Shown: piece after piece, positions 8,179 through 16,372 of the stretch | Numbering within the stretch: position 1 is the stretch's first letter | Layout: every line of letters begins with the position of its first letter | Assembly (NCBI RefSeq): GCF_019857225.1 | Contig: NZ_JAFJSY010000073.1 | Coordinates: 1 to 49,844, forward strand | DNA length: 49,844 nucleotides | Origin: Streptomyces plumbidurans | Lineage (GTDB): Bacteria > Actinomycetota > Actinomycetes > Streptomycetales > Streptomycetaceae | Reading direction: 5' to 3' | Position numbers and translations under genes: made by a program | Notes under the pieces: generated by a model | The model's input: the letters and a program-made list of their open reading frames with translations, nothing else | What the model was told of the DNA's origin: nothing | Database searches by the model: none

Positions 8179-9600
8179 CTACCCCATCTCCTCCAACGCC
8201 TTCCCCTTCGTCTCCTTCACGAACTTCAGCACGAACGGGATGGAGAGCGCCGCGAACGCCGTGTAGATCACGTAGGTCGCGGACAGGTTCCAGTCGGACA
8301 GCGACGGGAAGCTCGCGGTGATCGCCCAGTTGGCGATCCACTGCGCGGAGGCGGCCACACCCAGGGCGGCGGCGCGGATCTTGTTCGGGAACATCTCACC
8401 GAGCATGACCCAGACGACCACACCCCAGGACAGGGCGAAGAAGAGGACGAAGATGTGCGCGGCGATCAGGGCGGTCCAGCCCTGCGCGGCAGGAAGCTTC
8501 CCGTCGACGAGGTGGTACGAGAACGCCCACGCCTCCAGCGCGAGACCGACGACCATGCCGACCGAGCCGATCAGGGCCAGCGGCTTACGGCCGATGCGGT
8601 CCACGAAGACCATGGCGATCACGGTGCCGACGATGTTGATGATCGACGTCGTGAAGGAGTAGAAGAACGAGTCCGACGGGTCGACGCCGACCGACTGCCA
8701 CAGCGTCGAGGAGTAGTAGAACGCGACGTTGATGCCGACGAACTGCTGGAAGACCGACAGGCCGATGCCGACCCAGACGATCGGCTTGAAGAAGAAGCCG
8801 CCGCCGAGCAGGTCCTTGAAGGAGGACTTCTCTTCGCTCCTCATCGCGTGCTCGATCTCGCCGACGCGGGCGTCCAGGCGCTCGGCGCCGCCGCCCTCGA
8901 CCTGGCCGAGGATCTCGCGGGCATGCTCGCGCCTGCCGACGGAGATGAGGAAGCGCGGGGACTCGGGGATGGCGAAGGAGAGCAGGCCGTAGACGATGGC
9001 CGGGATCACCATCACGCCGAGCATGACCTGCCAGGCCTCCAGGCCCAGCAGGGTGCCGCGCTGGTCGCCGCCCGCGGCGTTGAGCAGACCCCAGTTGACC
9101 AGCTGCGACACGGCGATGCCGACGACGATCGCGGCCTGCTGGAAGGAGCCGAGCCGGCCCCGGTACGCCGGCGGGGCGACCTCGGCGATGTAGGCCGGGC
9201 CGATGACCGAGGCCATGCCGATGGCGAAGCCGCCGACGATGCGCCAGAAGGCGAGGTCCCACAGGGCGAAGGGCAGCGCCGAGCCGACGGCGCTGATGGT
9301 GAAGAGCACGGCGGAGATCTGCATGCACCGGATGCGGCCGATGCGGTCGGCTATCCGGCCCGCGGTCGCGGCGCCGATGGCGCAGCCGATCAGGGCGACG
9401 GCGATGACCTGCGCGAGGGCGGCGGAGCCGATGTCGTAGCGGCTCCGGATCGCTTCGACGGCGCCGTTGATCACGGAGCTGTCGTAGCCGAAGAGGAAAC
9501 CGCCCATGGCGGCTGCCGCCGCGATGAAGACGACGCGCCCGAGGTGCTCGGGATGAGCCGAACCGGCTCCTGACTTGGGTGCCTGCTCAGTGCTGGTCAC
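8179..9600 (-). CDS. glcP: Glucose permease GlcP (MFS sugar:H+ symporter)
   Basis: A 473-residue major facilitator of the sugar porter family. It has twelve predicted hydrophobic segments and sugar-porter signatures: GFLFGYDSSVINGA in TM1, RIADRIGRIRCM, PESPRFLIS, QQFVGINVAFYYSS in TM7, FVDRIGRKPLAL, and KETKGKALEEM at the C-terminus. Position between smc and the LLM gene matches glcP1 of S. coelicolor, the main glucose uptake system that feeds glucose kinase-dependent carbon repression. GTG at 9600 is chosen because GAGGAG stands seven bases upstream; the frame stays open further but without a start signal. Substrate assignment rests on synteny and similarity. Confidence 0.88.
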   Translation of the reverse strand: MTSTEQAPKSGAGSAHPEHLGRVVFIAAAAAMGGFLFGYDSSVINGAVEAIRSRYDIGSAALAQVIAVALIGCAIGAATAGRIADRIGRIRCMQISAVLFTISAVGSALPFALWDLAFWRIVGGFAIGMASVIGPAYIAEVAPPAYRGRLGSFQQAAIVVGIAVSQLVNWGLLNAAGGDQRGTLLGLEAWQVMLGVMVIPAIVYGLLSFAIPESPRFLISVGRREHAREILGQVEGGGAERLDARVGEIEHAMRSEEKSSFKDLLGGGFFFKPIVWVGIGLSVFQQFVGINVAFYYSSTLWQSVGVDPSDSFFYSFTTSIINIVGTVIAMVFVDRIGRKPLALIGSVGMVVGLALEAWAFSYHLVDGKLPAAQGWTALIAAHIFVLFFALSWGVVVWVMLGEMFPNKIRAAALGVAASAQWIANWAITASFPSLSDWNLSATYVIYTAFAALSIPFVLKFVKETKGKALEEMG

Positions 9601-9828
9601 GTGGGAACTCCTCGGGCCACCGGCGTCGCTGCCGGAGTGGGGGGCGCCTGTCAGGTTCAAGTGGCGCACAGGTACGCGCCACTCACACCTGAAGGTCAAA
9701 AGCAACTTTCCCGAGACTATGCCTTCAAGTTTCGAAGTCAATAGGGGGTCGAGTGTGAGCTTCTAGATACCTGCCAGGCACGGCCGTGTTCACTTCTTGA
9801 AGAAAACGTGACGGCGTCCGTGACCTCG

Positions 9829-12800
9829 TCAGCGGAGCCGCTGCGAGATGACCTTGGACACGCCGTCGCCCTGCATGGAGACGCCGTAGAGCGCGTCCGC
9901 GACCTCCATGGTCCGCTTCTGGTGCGTGATCACGATGAGCTGCGAGGCTTCCTGCAGCTCCTGCATGATGCGGATCAGCCGCTGGAGGTTGGTGTCGTCG
10001 AGGGCGGCCTCGACCTCGTCCATGACGTAGAACGGGCTCGGCCGGGCCTTGAAGATCGACACCAGCAGCGCGACGGCCGTCAGCGACCGCTCGCCGCCCG
10101 AGAGCAGCGACAGCCGCTTGACCTTCTTGCCCGGAGGACGCGCCTCGACGTCGACACCCGTGGTGAGCATGTTGTCGGGGTCGGTGAGGATCAGCCGTCC
10201 GTCGCCGCCGGGGAAGAGCCGGCTGAAGACTCCCTCGAACTCCCGGGCGGTGTCCCGGTAGGCGTCCGTGAAGACCTGCTCGACACGCTCGTCGACCTCC
10301 TTGACGACCTGCAGCAGATCGGCGCGCGTCTTCTTCAGGTCCTCCAGCTGCTCGCTGAGGAACTTGTGGCGCTCCTCCAGCGCCGCGAACTCCTCCAGCG
10401 CCAGCGGGTTGACCTTGCCGAGCTGCTGGTACGCACGCTCGGCGGCCTTGAGCCGCCTCTCCTGCTCGGCGCGGTGGAAGGTCTTCGGCCGGTTGCGCGG
10501 GTGCTCCGGGTCCTCCGGCAGCTCCTCGCCCTCGGCGGGGGGCGAGGGCGGCACCAGCTGGTGCGGGCCGTACTCGGACACGAGTCCCGCGGGTTCCACA
10601 CCGAGTTCCTCCAGCGCCTTGGTCTCCAGCTGCTCGATGCGCAGCCGCTTCTCGGCGCCGAGTACCTCACCCCGGTGGACTGAATCCGTCAACTTGTCGA
10701 GCTCGGCCTTCAGGTCGCGGCCCGTGGTGCGGGCGGCCGTCAGCTCCTGCTCGCGCCGGGCCTTGGCGGCCTCGGCGGCGGTGCGCTCCTCGTCGGCCCG
10801 GGCGAGCGAGACCTCGACGTGCGCGAGGAGTTGCCGGGCAGCGGAGGCGACGGCCTCCGCCACGGCAGCCTCGTGCCTCAGACGCGCCCGGCGCTGTTCG
10901 GCACGCGCGCGTGCCTCGCGTTCCGCGCGCGCGGCCCGGTCCAGCGAATCGGCCCGTCCGGCCAGTCCCTTGACCCGCTCCTCGTGCGTACGGACCTGGA
11001 GCCGGGCCTCCATCTCGGTCTGGCGGGCGTTGGCGCCGTCCGCGGCGAGCCGGTCCCGTACCGAGGTGTCGGGCTCCTCCTCGACCGGCATCTCCTCGGC
11101 GACGGCGAGGCGTTCCGCGAGTTCCTCGACCTCCTGCAGCGCCTTGTCGAGCGACTCCTGCGCCCGGGCGGCGGCCGCGACGGAACGTTCCGCTTCTCCT
11201 GCCGCGCCCCGCGCCTGACCCGCGAGCCGCCCGAGCTGCTGGGCGACGGTCGACTTCTCCCGGTCGGCGGCGCGGCGGCGCTCCCCCAGCTCCTCGACAC
11301 TCGCGGCGCATGCCCTACGGCGCTCCTGTGCCGTCTGCTGCGCCTGCGTCAGCTCCTCGCACCGCACCGCCAGCTCCTCCAGCTCGGCGGCGGCCTCGTC
11401 CACGGAGGCCTGCACCTCCAGCAGGCTGGGGGCGCCCGCGGAACCGCCGTGGGCGAAGTGGGCGCCGAGGAGGTCGCCTTCGGCGGTCACCGCTGTGAGC
11501 TGGGGGTGGGTGTAGACGAGGTCCTCTGCGTCTTCGAGGGTGTTGACCACGACGATGCCGTGGAGGATGCGGCGGATGGCGGGGAGGAGGTCGGAGGGGG
11601 CGCGGACGAAGTCTGCGGCTTGTGGGAGTTCGGCGGCTGCGGGTTCGTTGTGGCTGGGCGCGCCGTTCCCCGCGCCCCTGGGGTCGGCTGCCGCACCGGT
11701 GTCTTCAGGAGTTCCCGCCAAGAGCAGTGCCGCCCGGCCGCCGTCCTGTTTGCGGAGCATGCGGATGGCGTCGGCCGCCGACGATGGGGAGGTGACCGCC
11801 AGGGCGTCCGCCGCCGCGCCGAAGGCGGCGGCCAGCGGGACCTCGTAGCCGGGCGTGATCGTCAGCAGCTCGGCGGCCGGGCCCAGCAGGCCGGTGAGGC
11901 GGTCCTTGGCGCCGAGCAGTATGCCCGTGCCGTCCTTGCGGCGCAGTCCCAGCGCCAGCGCCTCGTGCCGTGCCTGGGTCGCCGCGCGCTTGCGTTCCGC
12001 CGCCGTGGTCGCCTCCCGGGCCGCCGTCAACGCGGCCTCGGCGTCGGCCAGTTGGCGTTTCGCCTCCTCGTGCCGCTCGCCGAGTTCGGCGTCGCCGGCG
12101 TCCAGGCCGTCGACCTCGGCCTGCAGCGCCTCGTACTCCTCCTGGGCGGCGACCGCACGCTCCTGCGCCTCGTCACGGGCGGCGGCCAGGCGGTCGATCT
12201 CGGCCTGGGCGGAGGCGGCGCGCGAACGGGCGGCGTTGACCTGGCCGTTCAGCCGGGCAAGCCCCTCACGGCGGTCGGCGATGGCACGGGCGACGTCCTT
12301 CAGGCGCCGTTCCTCGTGGGCGAGTTCGCGCTCCAGCTCGGCCCGGTGCGCAACGGTGTCCTCCAGGGCCCGCTCGGCCGCCTCCAGGGCCGCTTCGAGT
12401 TCGGCCTCCTGCTCCCGGACCCGCGCGGCCTCGCGCTCCATGTCCTCGGGGTCACGGCCGCGCCGCTCCTCGGGCGGCACCGAGGTCGCGCTCTTCACGC
12501 GCGCGTCCGCCAGCGAGATCGTGCCGCGCACCCGCTCGGCCAGCTGCGAGAGTTCGTACCAGGTCTGCTGGGCGCGCTGGAGCCGCGGGGTGAGCCGGCG
12601 TACCTCGTCCTCCAGGAGCGCCTCGCGCTGCTGGGCCCTCTTCAGCTCCTGCTCGGCGGATTCCTTGCGCTCCTTCAGTGCGGCCTCGTCGGCGACCTCG
12701 GCGTTCAGGGCCTCCCGCAGCCGTACGAGGTCGTCGGCGAGCAGGCGCAGGCGGGCGTCGCGCAGGTCGGCCTGGATGACGGCGGCCCGGCGCGCGACGG

Positions 12801-13428
12801 CGGCCTGGCGGCCCAGCGGCTTGAGCTGGCGGCGCAGTTCGTCGGTCAGGTCCTGCACGCGTGCGAGGTTGGCCTGCATCGCGTCGAGCTTGCGGAGGGC
12901 CTTCTCCTTGCGCTTCCTGTGCTTGAGGACACCGGCCGCCTCCTCGATGAAGGCGCGGCGGCCCATCGGGTCGGCGTGCAGGACGGAGTCGAGCTGGCCC
13001 TGGCCGACGATGACGTGCATCTCGCGGCCGATGCCGGAGTCCGAGAGGAGTTCCTGGATGTCGAGGAGGCGGCAGGTGTCGCCGTTGATCTGGTACTCGC
13101 TGCCGCCGTTGCGGAACATGATCCGCGTGATGGTGACCTCGGCGTACTCGATGGGCAGGGCACCGTCGGAGTTGTCGATGGTCAGGGACACCTCGGCGCG
13201 GCCCAGCGGGGGGCGCCCTGTGGTGCCGGCGAAGATGACGTCCTCCATCTTGCCGCCGCGCAGGGACTTGGCGCCCTGCTCACCCATGACCCAGCTCAGG
13301 GCGTCCACCACATTGGACTTGCCCGAGCCGTTCGGTCCCACGACACACGTGATGCCCGGCTCGAACCGGAGCGTGGTCGCCGAGGCGAACGACTTGAACC
13401 CGCGGAGGGTCAGGGCCTTGAGGTGCAC
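9829..13428 (-). CDS. smc: Chromosome segregation ATPase SMC
   Basis: A 1199-residue condensin subunit. Residues 31-38 are the Walker A loop GPNGSGKS. Two long coiled coils rich in Glu, Arg and Ala flank the hinge (roughly residues 510-670, including GDLLGAHFAHGGSAG). The C-terminus carries the ABC signature LLSGGERSLTAVALL and the Walker B/D-loop VMDEVEAALDD. GTG at 13428 (VHLKALTLRGFKSF) matches the universal SMC N-terminus. A Streptomyces intergenic repeat lies in frame near residues 582-595, inside the hinge region, and adds a low-complexity loop. No scpA or scpB is in the window. Confidence 0.97.
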   Translation of the reverse strand: MHLKALTLRGFKSFASATTLRFEPGITCVVGPNGSGKSNVVDALSWVMGEQGAKSLRGGKMEDVIFAGTTGRPPLGRAEVSLTIDNSDGALPIEYAEVTITRIMFRNGGSEYQINGDTCRLLDIQELLSDSGIGREMHVIVGQGQLDSVLHADPMGRRAFIEEAAGVLKHRKRKEKALRKLDAMQANLARVQDLTDELRRQLKPLGRQAAVARRAAVIQADLRDARLRLLADDLVRLREALNAEVADEAALKERKESAEQELKRAQQREALLEDEVRRLTPRLQRAQQTWYELSQLAERVRGTISLADARVKSATSVPPEERRGRDPEDMEREAARVREQEAELEAALEAAERALEDTVAHRAELERELAHEERRLKDVARAIADRREGLARLNGQVNAARSRAASAQAEIDRLAAARDEAQERAVAAQEEYEALQAEVDGLDAGDAELGERHEEAKRQLADAEAALTAAREATTAAERKRAATQARHEALALGLRRKDGTGILLGAKDRLTGLLGPAAELLTITPGYEVPLAAAFGAAADALAVTSPSSAADAIRMLRKQDGGRAALLLAGTPEDTGAAADPRGAGNGAPSHNEPAAAELPQAADFVRAPSDLLPAIRRILHGIVVVNTLEDAEDLVYTHPQLTAVTAEGDLLGAHFAHGGSAGAPSLLEVQASVDEAAAELEELAVRCEELTQAQQTAQERRRACAASVEELGERRRAADREKSTVAQQLGRLAGQARGAAGEAERSVAAAARAQESLDKALQEVEELAERLAVAEEMPVEEEPDTSVRDRLAADGANARQTEMEARLQVRTHEERVKGLAGRADSLDRAARAEREARARAEQRRARLRHEAAVAEAVASAARQLLAHVEVSLARADEERTAAEAAKARREQELTAARTTGRDLKAELDKLTDSVHRGEVLGAEKRLRIEQLETKALEELGVEPAGLVSEYGPHQLVPPSPPAEGEELPEDPEHPRNRPKTFHRAEQERRLKAAERAYQQLGKVNPLALEEFAALEERHKFLSEQLEDLKKTRADLLQVVKEVDERVEQVFTDAYRDTAREFEGVFSRLFPGGDGRLILTDPDNMLTTGVDVEARPPGKKVKRLSLLSGGERSLTAVALLVSIFKARPSPFYVMDEVEAALDDTNLQRLIRIMQELQEASQLIVITHQKRTMEVADALYGVSMQGDGVSKVISQRLR
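11647..11683 (-). repeat. Streptomyces intergenic repeat inserted in the smc reading frame
   Basis: Read on the minus strand, CCCCAGGGGCGCGGGGAACG followed by GCGCGCCCAGCCACAAC is nearly identical to copies 1 and 2 downstream of the flavin oxidoreductase gene. Here it is translated, in frame, as ADPRGAGNGAPSHN in the SMC hinge. Confidence 0.85.
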
Positions 13429-13555
13429 GCCGCCGGACTCTACCTTCCGGCGCCGTCCCGCACGATGAACCCGGGCCACCTCGCGGTTTCACGCAGGTTT
13501 GTGCAGGGCACACCAGATGTTGAAGAGAGTGAAAGGATGCGCGGGGGAAAGAAAG

Positions 13556-13577
13556 AAGGGACGCCGAAGCGTCCCTT
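13556..13577 (-). terminator. Intrinsic terminator with UUCG tetraloop
   Basis: On the minus strand AAGGGACGC-TTCG-GCGTCCCTT forms a perfect 9-bp stem with a stable C(UUCG)G loop, followed by the pyrimidine run CTTTCTTTCCCCC. It ends the small gene at 13646-13849 and separates it from smc. The 13429-13645 gap holds this and the smc leader only. Confidence 0.85.
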
Positions 13578-13645
13578 GCAAACTCTGACAACTTAGCGGT
13601 TGATACGGGCGGCCCAACCACTGCTGTCGCGGTTCGATGCAGTGA

Positions 13646-13849
13646 TCAGGTGAGCGCAGGCTCCGCCTGGTGTGCGTCGATGCTCTCCATGATCCTGTCG
13701 TGAGAAGCGGCAGCCGCGAGCGCGTCGTTCTCCGCCTGGATCCGTACGAGCTCGGATTCCAGGTCCTGGACACGCTGCTGGAGCCGTCGCATCTCGGCGA
13801 GGAGTCGAGGGTCGGAGCCGCCGACGTAACCGAGAAGCGCCTTTGCCAT
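13646..13849 (-). CDS. Small coiled-coil protein of unknown function
   Basis: A 67-residue protein starting at ATG 13849 after GGAGGA. The middle (DPRLLAEMRRLQQRVQDLESELVRIQAEN) has heptad spacing of Leu/Val typical of a short parallel coiled coil, ending with an Ala-rich tail. There is no signal peptide or membrane segment. It has its own UUCG terminator, so it is a separate transcription unit from smc. I recognise it as a conserved Streptomyces hypothetical but know no function. The strong ribosome-binding site and terminator argue that it is real. Confidence 0.75.
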   Translation of the reverse strand: MAKALLGYVGGSDPRLLAEMRRLQQRVQDLESELVRIQAENDALAAAASHDRIMESIDAHQAEPALT

Positions 13850-14231
13850 GATGGATGGTCCTCCACACTGAGTGACCGACCGAAGCGGTGTGGGTCGTGA
13901 GGGAATCGCACCCGCGGTGCTTGACACTCTTGAGTTCGTGCTGCCGTTCATCCATGCCAAACAGCTAAGGTGCGCGGGGTGCTTTCAGCGTCTCACCAAA
14001 AAGTTTGACGGTCAACACGATCACGCCCCGTATTGGCGGGCAACCGGGGGTGCGCGGCCGGAAAGCGGCGGCGCTACGACTCCTGCGGGGCCCTCGGGGC
14101 GTGGCGATCTCTCTTACGTGCGGAGCCTGCCACGACAAGTGGTTCTTGGCAACCACCAGGCAGTTTCTGCTCCCGGCAGCTGCTGTTGGCACGTTCCGGC
14201 GCCCCCGCCTGGGCCGATTTACACAATGGGG
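13850..14231. other. Intergenic region upstream of the coiled-coil gene
   Basis: About 380 bases between acyP and the 67-aa gene, both on the minus strand. It should hold the promoter of the small gene. A minus-strand TTGACC near 14005 is a -35-like hexamer without a convincing -10. No RNA gene or repeat is recognised. Confidence 0.4.
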
Positions 14232-14513
14232 TCAGCGGATGGCGAAGCCGTCGTAGCCCCCGCGGGGTGTGTCCCAGATCTCGGTGACACCGTCGACCCG
14301 GCCGGGCGTGTCGTCGCCCCGGAGCCAGCCGAGCAGTCCTTCGCACCGCTCCCGGGGGCCCTCCGCGACCACCTGGACCCGTCCGTCCCCCAAATTGAGA
14401 GCAAAACCACTCAGGCCCCCGAGTTCGAGGGCCTTGGCCCGGGTGAACCAGCGGAAACCCACACCTTGGACGCGTCCCCGCACCCAGGCGACCAGTCGCA
14501 CATCCTCGCTCAT
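14232..14513 (-). CDS. acyP: Acylphosphatase
   Basis: A 93-residue acylphosphatase that hydrolyses carboxyl-phosphate bonds. The family fingerprint is complete: VRGRVQGVGFRWFT with the phosphate-binding loop and catalytic Arg21, and GFALNLGDGRVQVVAEG with catalytic Asn40. Length is normal for the family. The ATG is at 14513. It is divergent from the CAP-domain gene, the two being separated by 168 bp containing a perfect palindrome. The physiological substrate is not known for bacterial members. Confidence 0.95.
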   Translation of the reverse strand: MSEDVRLVAWVRGRVQGVGFRWFTRAKALELGGLSGFALNLGDGRVQVVAEGPRERCEGLLGWLRGDDTPGRVDGVTEIWDTPRGGYDGFAIR

Positions 14514-14601
14514 GAGTGCAACCTAACCGGCCAATGTCTCTCCGGACACTTCCTCCTCTTGCGCCATGCGGTACCGTCCCCACCCAGTGAATCTCATATG
14601 A

Positions 14602-14623
14602 AACTCACTCGATCGAGTGAGTT
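14602..14623. promoter_or_regulatory. Perfect 22-bp palindrome upstream of the CAP-domain gene
   Basis: AACTCACTCGA is followed directly by its exact reverse complement TCGAGTGAGTT. It lies about 58 bp before the CAP gene start and 88 bp before acyP, in the divergent promoter region. There is no U-run, so an operator for a dimeric regulator is more likely than a terminator. Confidence 0.6.
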
Positions 14624-14681
14624 GGGTCACTCGCGGGCCTGTTGGGGCGCGAGACGGCCACGGAACGAGGAAGGCCAGAAC

Positions 14682-15875
14682 ATGGGACGCCACCGACGCT
14701 CAGCCGCCGGCCGCGCCGCCACGGGACGCGCCACGGGGGTCACGGGAAGGGACGGCTCGTACTCGAGCGGCTACGACCCCCGGAAGTACTCGTACAGCTA
14801 CGAACCGCCGGAGACCTACGCGGGTGAGGCGGAGCCGACCATCGGCATCGCCCCGTATCTGCGCTCCGACGAGTACGCCACCGAGGCCGGCAGCGACGCC
14901 CCCGCGGAGGTCGCCGCCGGGGTCGCCACCGACAGCTACGGCGAGATACGCACCGAGCAGTACGCGGAGGCCGAGGCGCGCAGTGCCGCCTACCTCTTCG
15001 CCTCCGAGGAGGACTTCACCACCGTCTTCCCGGAGCACGGGCTCGCGCCCCGCAAGGGCTCGGGGCGCGGTGGGTCGCGGCGCAAGAAGAAGGCCGTGAC
15101 GCCGGTGCGCAGCGGACTGCTCGGCGTCTCCGCCGCGGTCGCCATCGGCACCGTCGCGGTCGCCACGGGTGCCATGCCCGGCCTCGACAACTACAGGCTC
15201 GGCGGCGGGGGTGGCGGCGGCGACAAGGTGCAGGCCGCCGGCACGCCGACCAACTCGGCGGCCGAGCAGGGCGGCACCTCCGGCCATGTCCAGGGCCGCG
15301 ACGACCAGGGGTCCTCGACGAGCCGCGGCGCCGACCGTTCGGCCTCGCCGTCGCCGGCCCCGTCCACCTCGTCGGCGGCGCCCACCGAGGCGCCGACGAA
15401 GAAGCCGAAGGCGCCCGCCACGAAGCCGACGACCGCGCCGCCGAAGAAGGAGACCCAGCCGCCCGCGGAAACGACCGCGCCGGTGACGGTCTCCGCGGAG
15501 TCCGCCGCCGAGGCGGAGGTGCTCAAGCTGGTCAACGAGGAGCGCGCCAAGGTCGGCTGCAGCGCGGTGTCCGCCAACAGCACGCTCACGGAGCTGGCCG
15601 AGACCTTCAGCGCGGCCATGGCCGCGGAGGGCTTCTTCGACCACACGGACCCCACCGGGGCCACTCCGTGGGACCGGGCGTCCGCGCTCGGCATCAGCAC
15701 CCTCGGCGGCGAGAACATAGCGCGGGGCCAGGCCGACGCGGCCGCGGTGATGGACGCCTGGATGAACAGCCCCGGCCACCGGGCGAACATACTGAACTGC
15801 GACTTCAAGACCCTCGGGGTCGGTGTGCACTTCGGGTCGGGCGGCCCGTGGTGGACCCAGGACTTCGGCTACTGA
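14682..15875 (+). CDS. CAP/SCP-domain protein with N-terminal membrane anchor
   Basis: A 397-residue protein beginning at ATG 14682 after GAGGAAGG. Residues 1-140 are a hydrophilic, Tyr/Glu-rich cytoplasmic region ending in the basic stretch GSRRKKK. Residues 144-164 are a single membrane segment (LLGVSAAVAIGTVAVATGA). A Gly-rich and then Pro/Thr/Lys-rich extracellular linker follows. Residues 278-397 are a CAP domain (EVLKLVNEERAKVGC, GFFDHTDPTGATPWDRA, GENIARGQ, WMNSPGHRANIL, WWTQDFGY). The CAP His and Glu positions are kept. Bacterial CAP proteins are secreted or surface-displayed with poorly known activity, so the function here is open. Confidence 0.9.
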   Translation: MGRHRRSAAGRAATGRATGVTGRDGSYSSGYDPRKYSYSYEPPETYAGEAEPTIGIAPYLRSDEYATEAGSDAPAEVAAGVATDSYGEIRTEQYAEAEARSAAYLFASEEDFTTVFPEHGLAPRKGSGRGGSRRKKKAVTPVRSGLLGVSAAVAIGTVAVATGAMPGLDNYRLGGGGGGGDKVQAAGTPTNSAAEQGGTSGHVQGRDDQGSSTSRGADRSASPSPAPSTSSAAPTEAPTKKPKAPATKPTTAPPKKETQPPAETTAPVTVSAESAAEAEVLKLVNEERAKVGCSAVSANSTLTELAETFSAAMAAEGFFDHTDPTGATPWDRASALGISTLGGENIARGQADAAAVMDAWMNSPGHRANILNCDFKTLGVGVHFGSGGPWWTQDFGY

Positions 15876-15926
15876 GGACGAGCGGGGCGACCGGAGGGGC
15901 GACCCGAGCAGCACTGTCTCCTGGTT

Positions 15927-15949
15927 AGCGCTGCCTGCTGGGCAGCGCT
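15927..15949. promoter_or_regulatory. 9-bp inverted repeat upstream of the HxlR gene
   Basis: AGCGCTGCC-TGCTG-GGCAGCGCT is a perfect hairpin or dyad ending 21 bp before the HxlR start codon. It could be the CAP-gene terminator or the HxlR autoregulatory operator. Its closeness to the start and lack of a U-run make the operator reading attractive. Confidence 0.55.
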
Positions 15950-15970
15950 GTGTTCGCGTACGCTTGGGGG

Positions 15971-16372
15971 ATGGAGACCTCGCAGGAGTTCACGCAGGCG
16001 CGTGAGTTCTCGTACGACGTGTTCGCCAGGGCCTGTCCCTCGCGCGGCACGCTGGAGCATGTCACGGGCCGCTGGGGCGGGCTGACCCTGTGCGCGCTGC
16101 ACGAGCGCACCCTGCGCTTCAACGAACTGCGCCGCCGGGTCGACGGTGTCAGCGAGAAGATGCTCTCCCAGACGCTGCACGCGCTGGAGCGCGACGGCCT
16201 GGTGCACCGCGAGGCGCAGCCGACGAACCCGCCCCGCGTGGACTACGAGCTGACCCCGCTCGGCCATGACGTCGCCGAACGGCTGATGAGCCTGGTCTGT
16301 CTGGTGGAGGGCCGCATGGACGAGGTCCTCGCCGCCCGCGAGCGTTACGACGCGGTCCGCGGCGCCCGCTGA
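15971..16372 (+). CDS. HxlR-family winged-helix transcriptional regulator
   Basis: A 133-residue regulator starting at ATG 15971 behind GGGGG. The HxlR pattern is clear: CPSRGTLEHVTGRWGGLTLCAL, LRFNELRRRVDGVSEKMLSQTLHALERDGLVHRE, and the wing PPRVDYELTPLG. An N-terminal Cys (CPSRG) is at the position used for redox or electrophile sensing in some relatives. There is no divergent target gene. Its last 28 bp overlap the 3' end of convergent mutM. What it controls cannot be told from the sequence. Confidence 0.92.
   Translation: METSQEFTQAREFSYDVFARACPSRGTLEHVTGRWGGLTLCALHERTLRFNELRRRVDGVSEKMLSQTLHALERDGLVHREAQPTNPPRVDYELTPLGHDVAERLMSLVCLVEGRMDEVLAARERYDAVRGAR

Noticed and set aside
9601..9828. 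A small gene in the glcP-smc gap
   Set aside because: Short open frames there lack ribosome-binding sites and known motifs; the gap probably holds only the glcP promoter and the smc 3' end.
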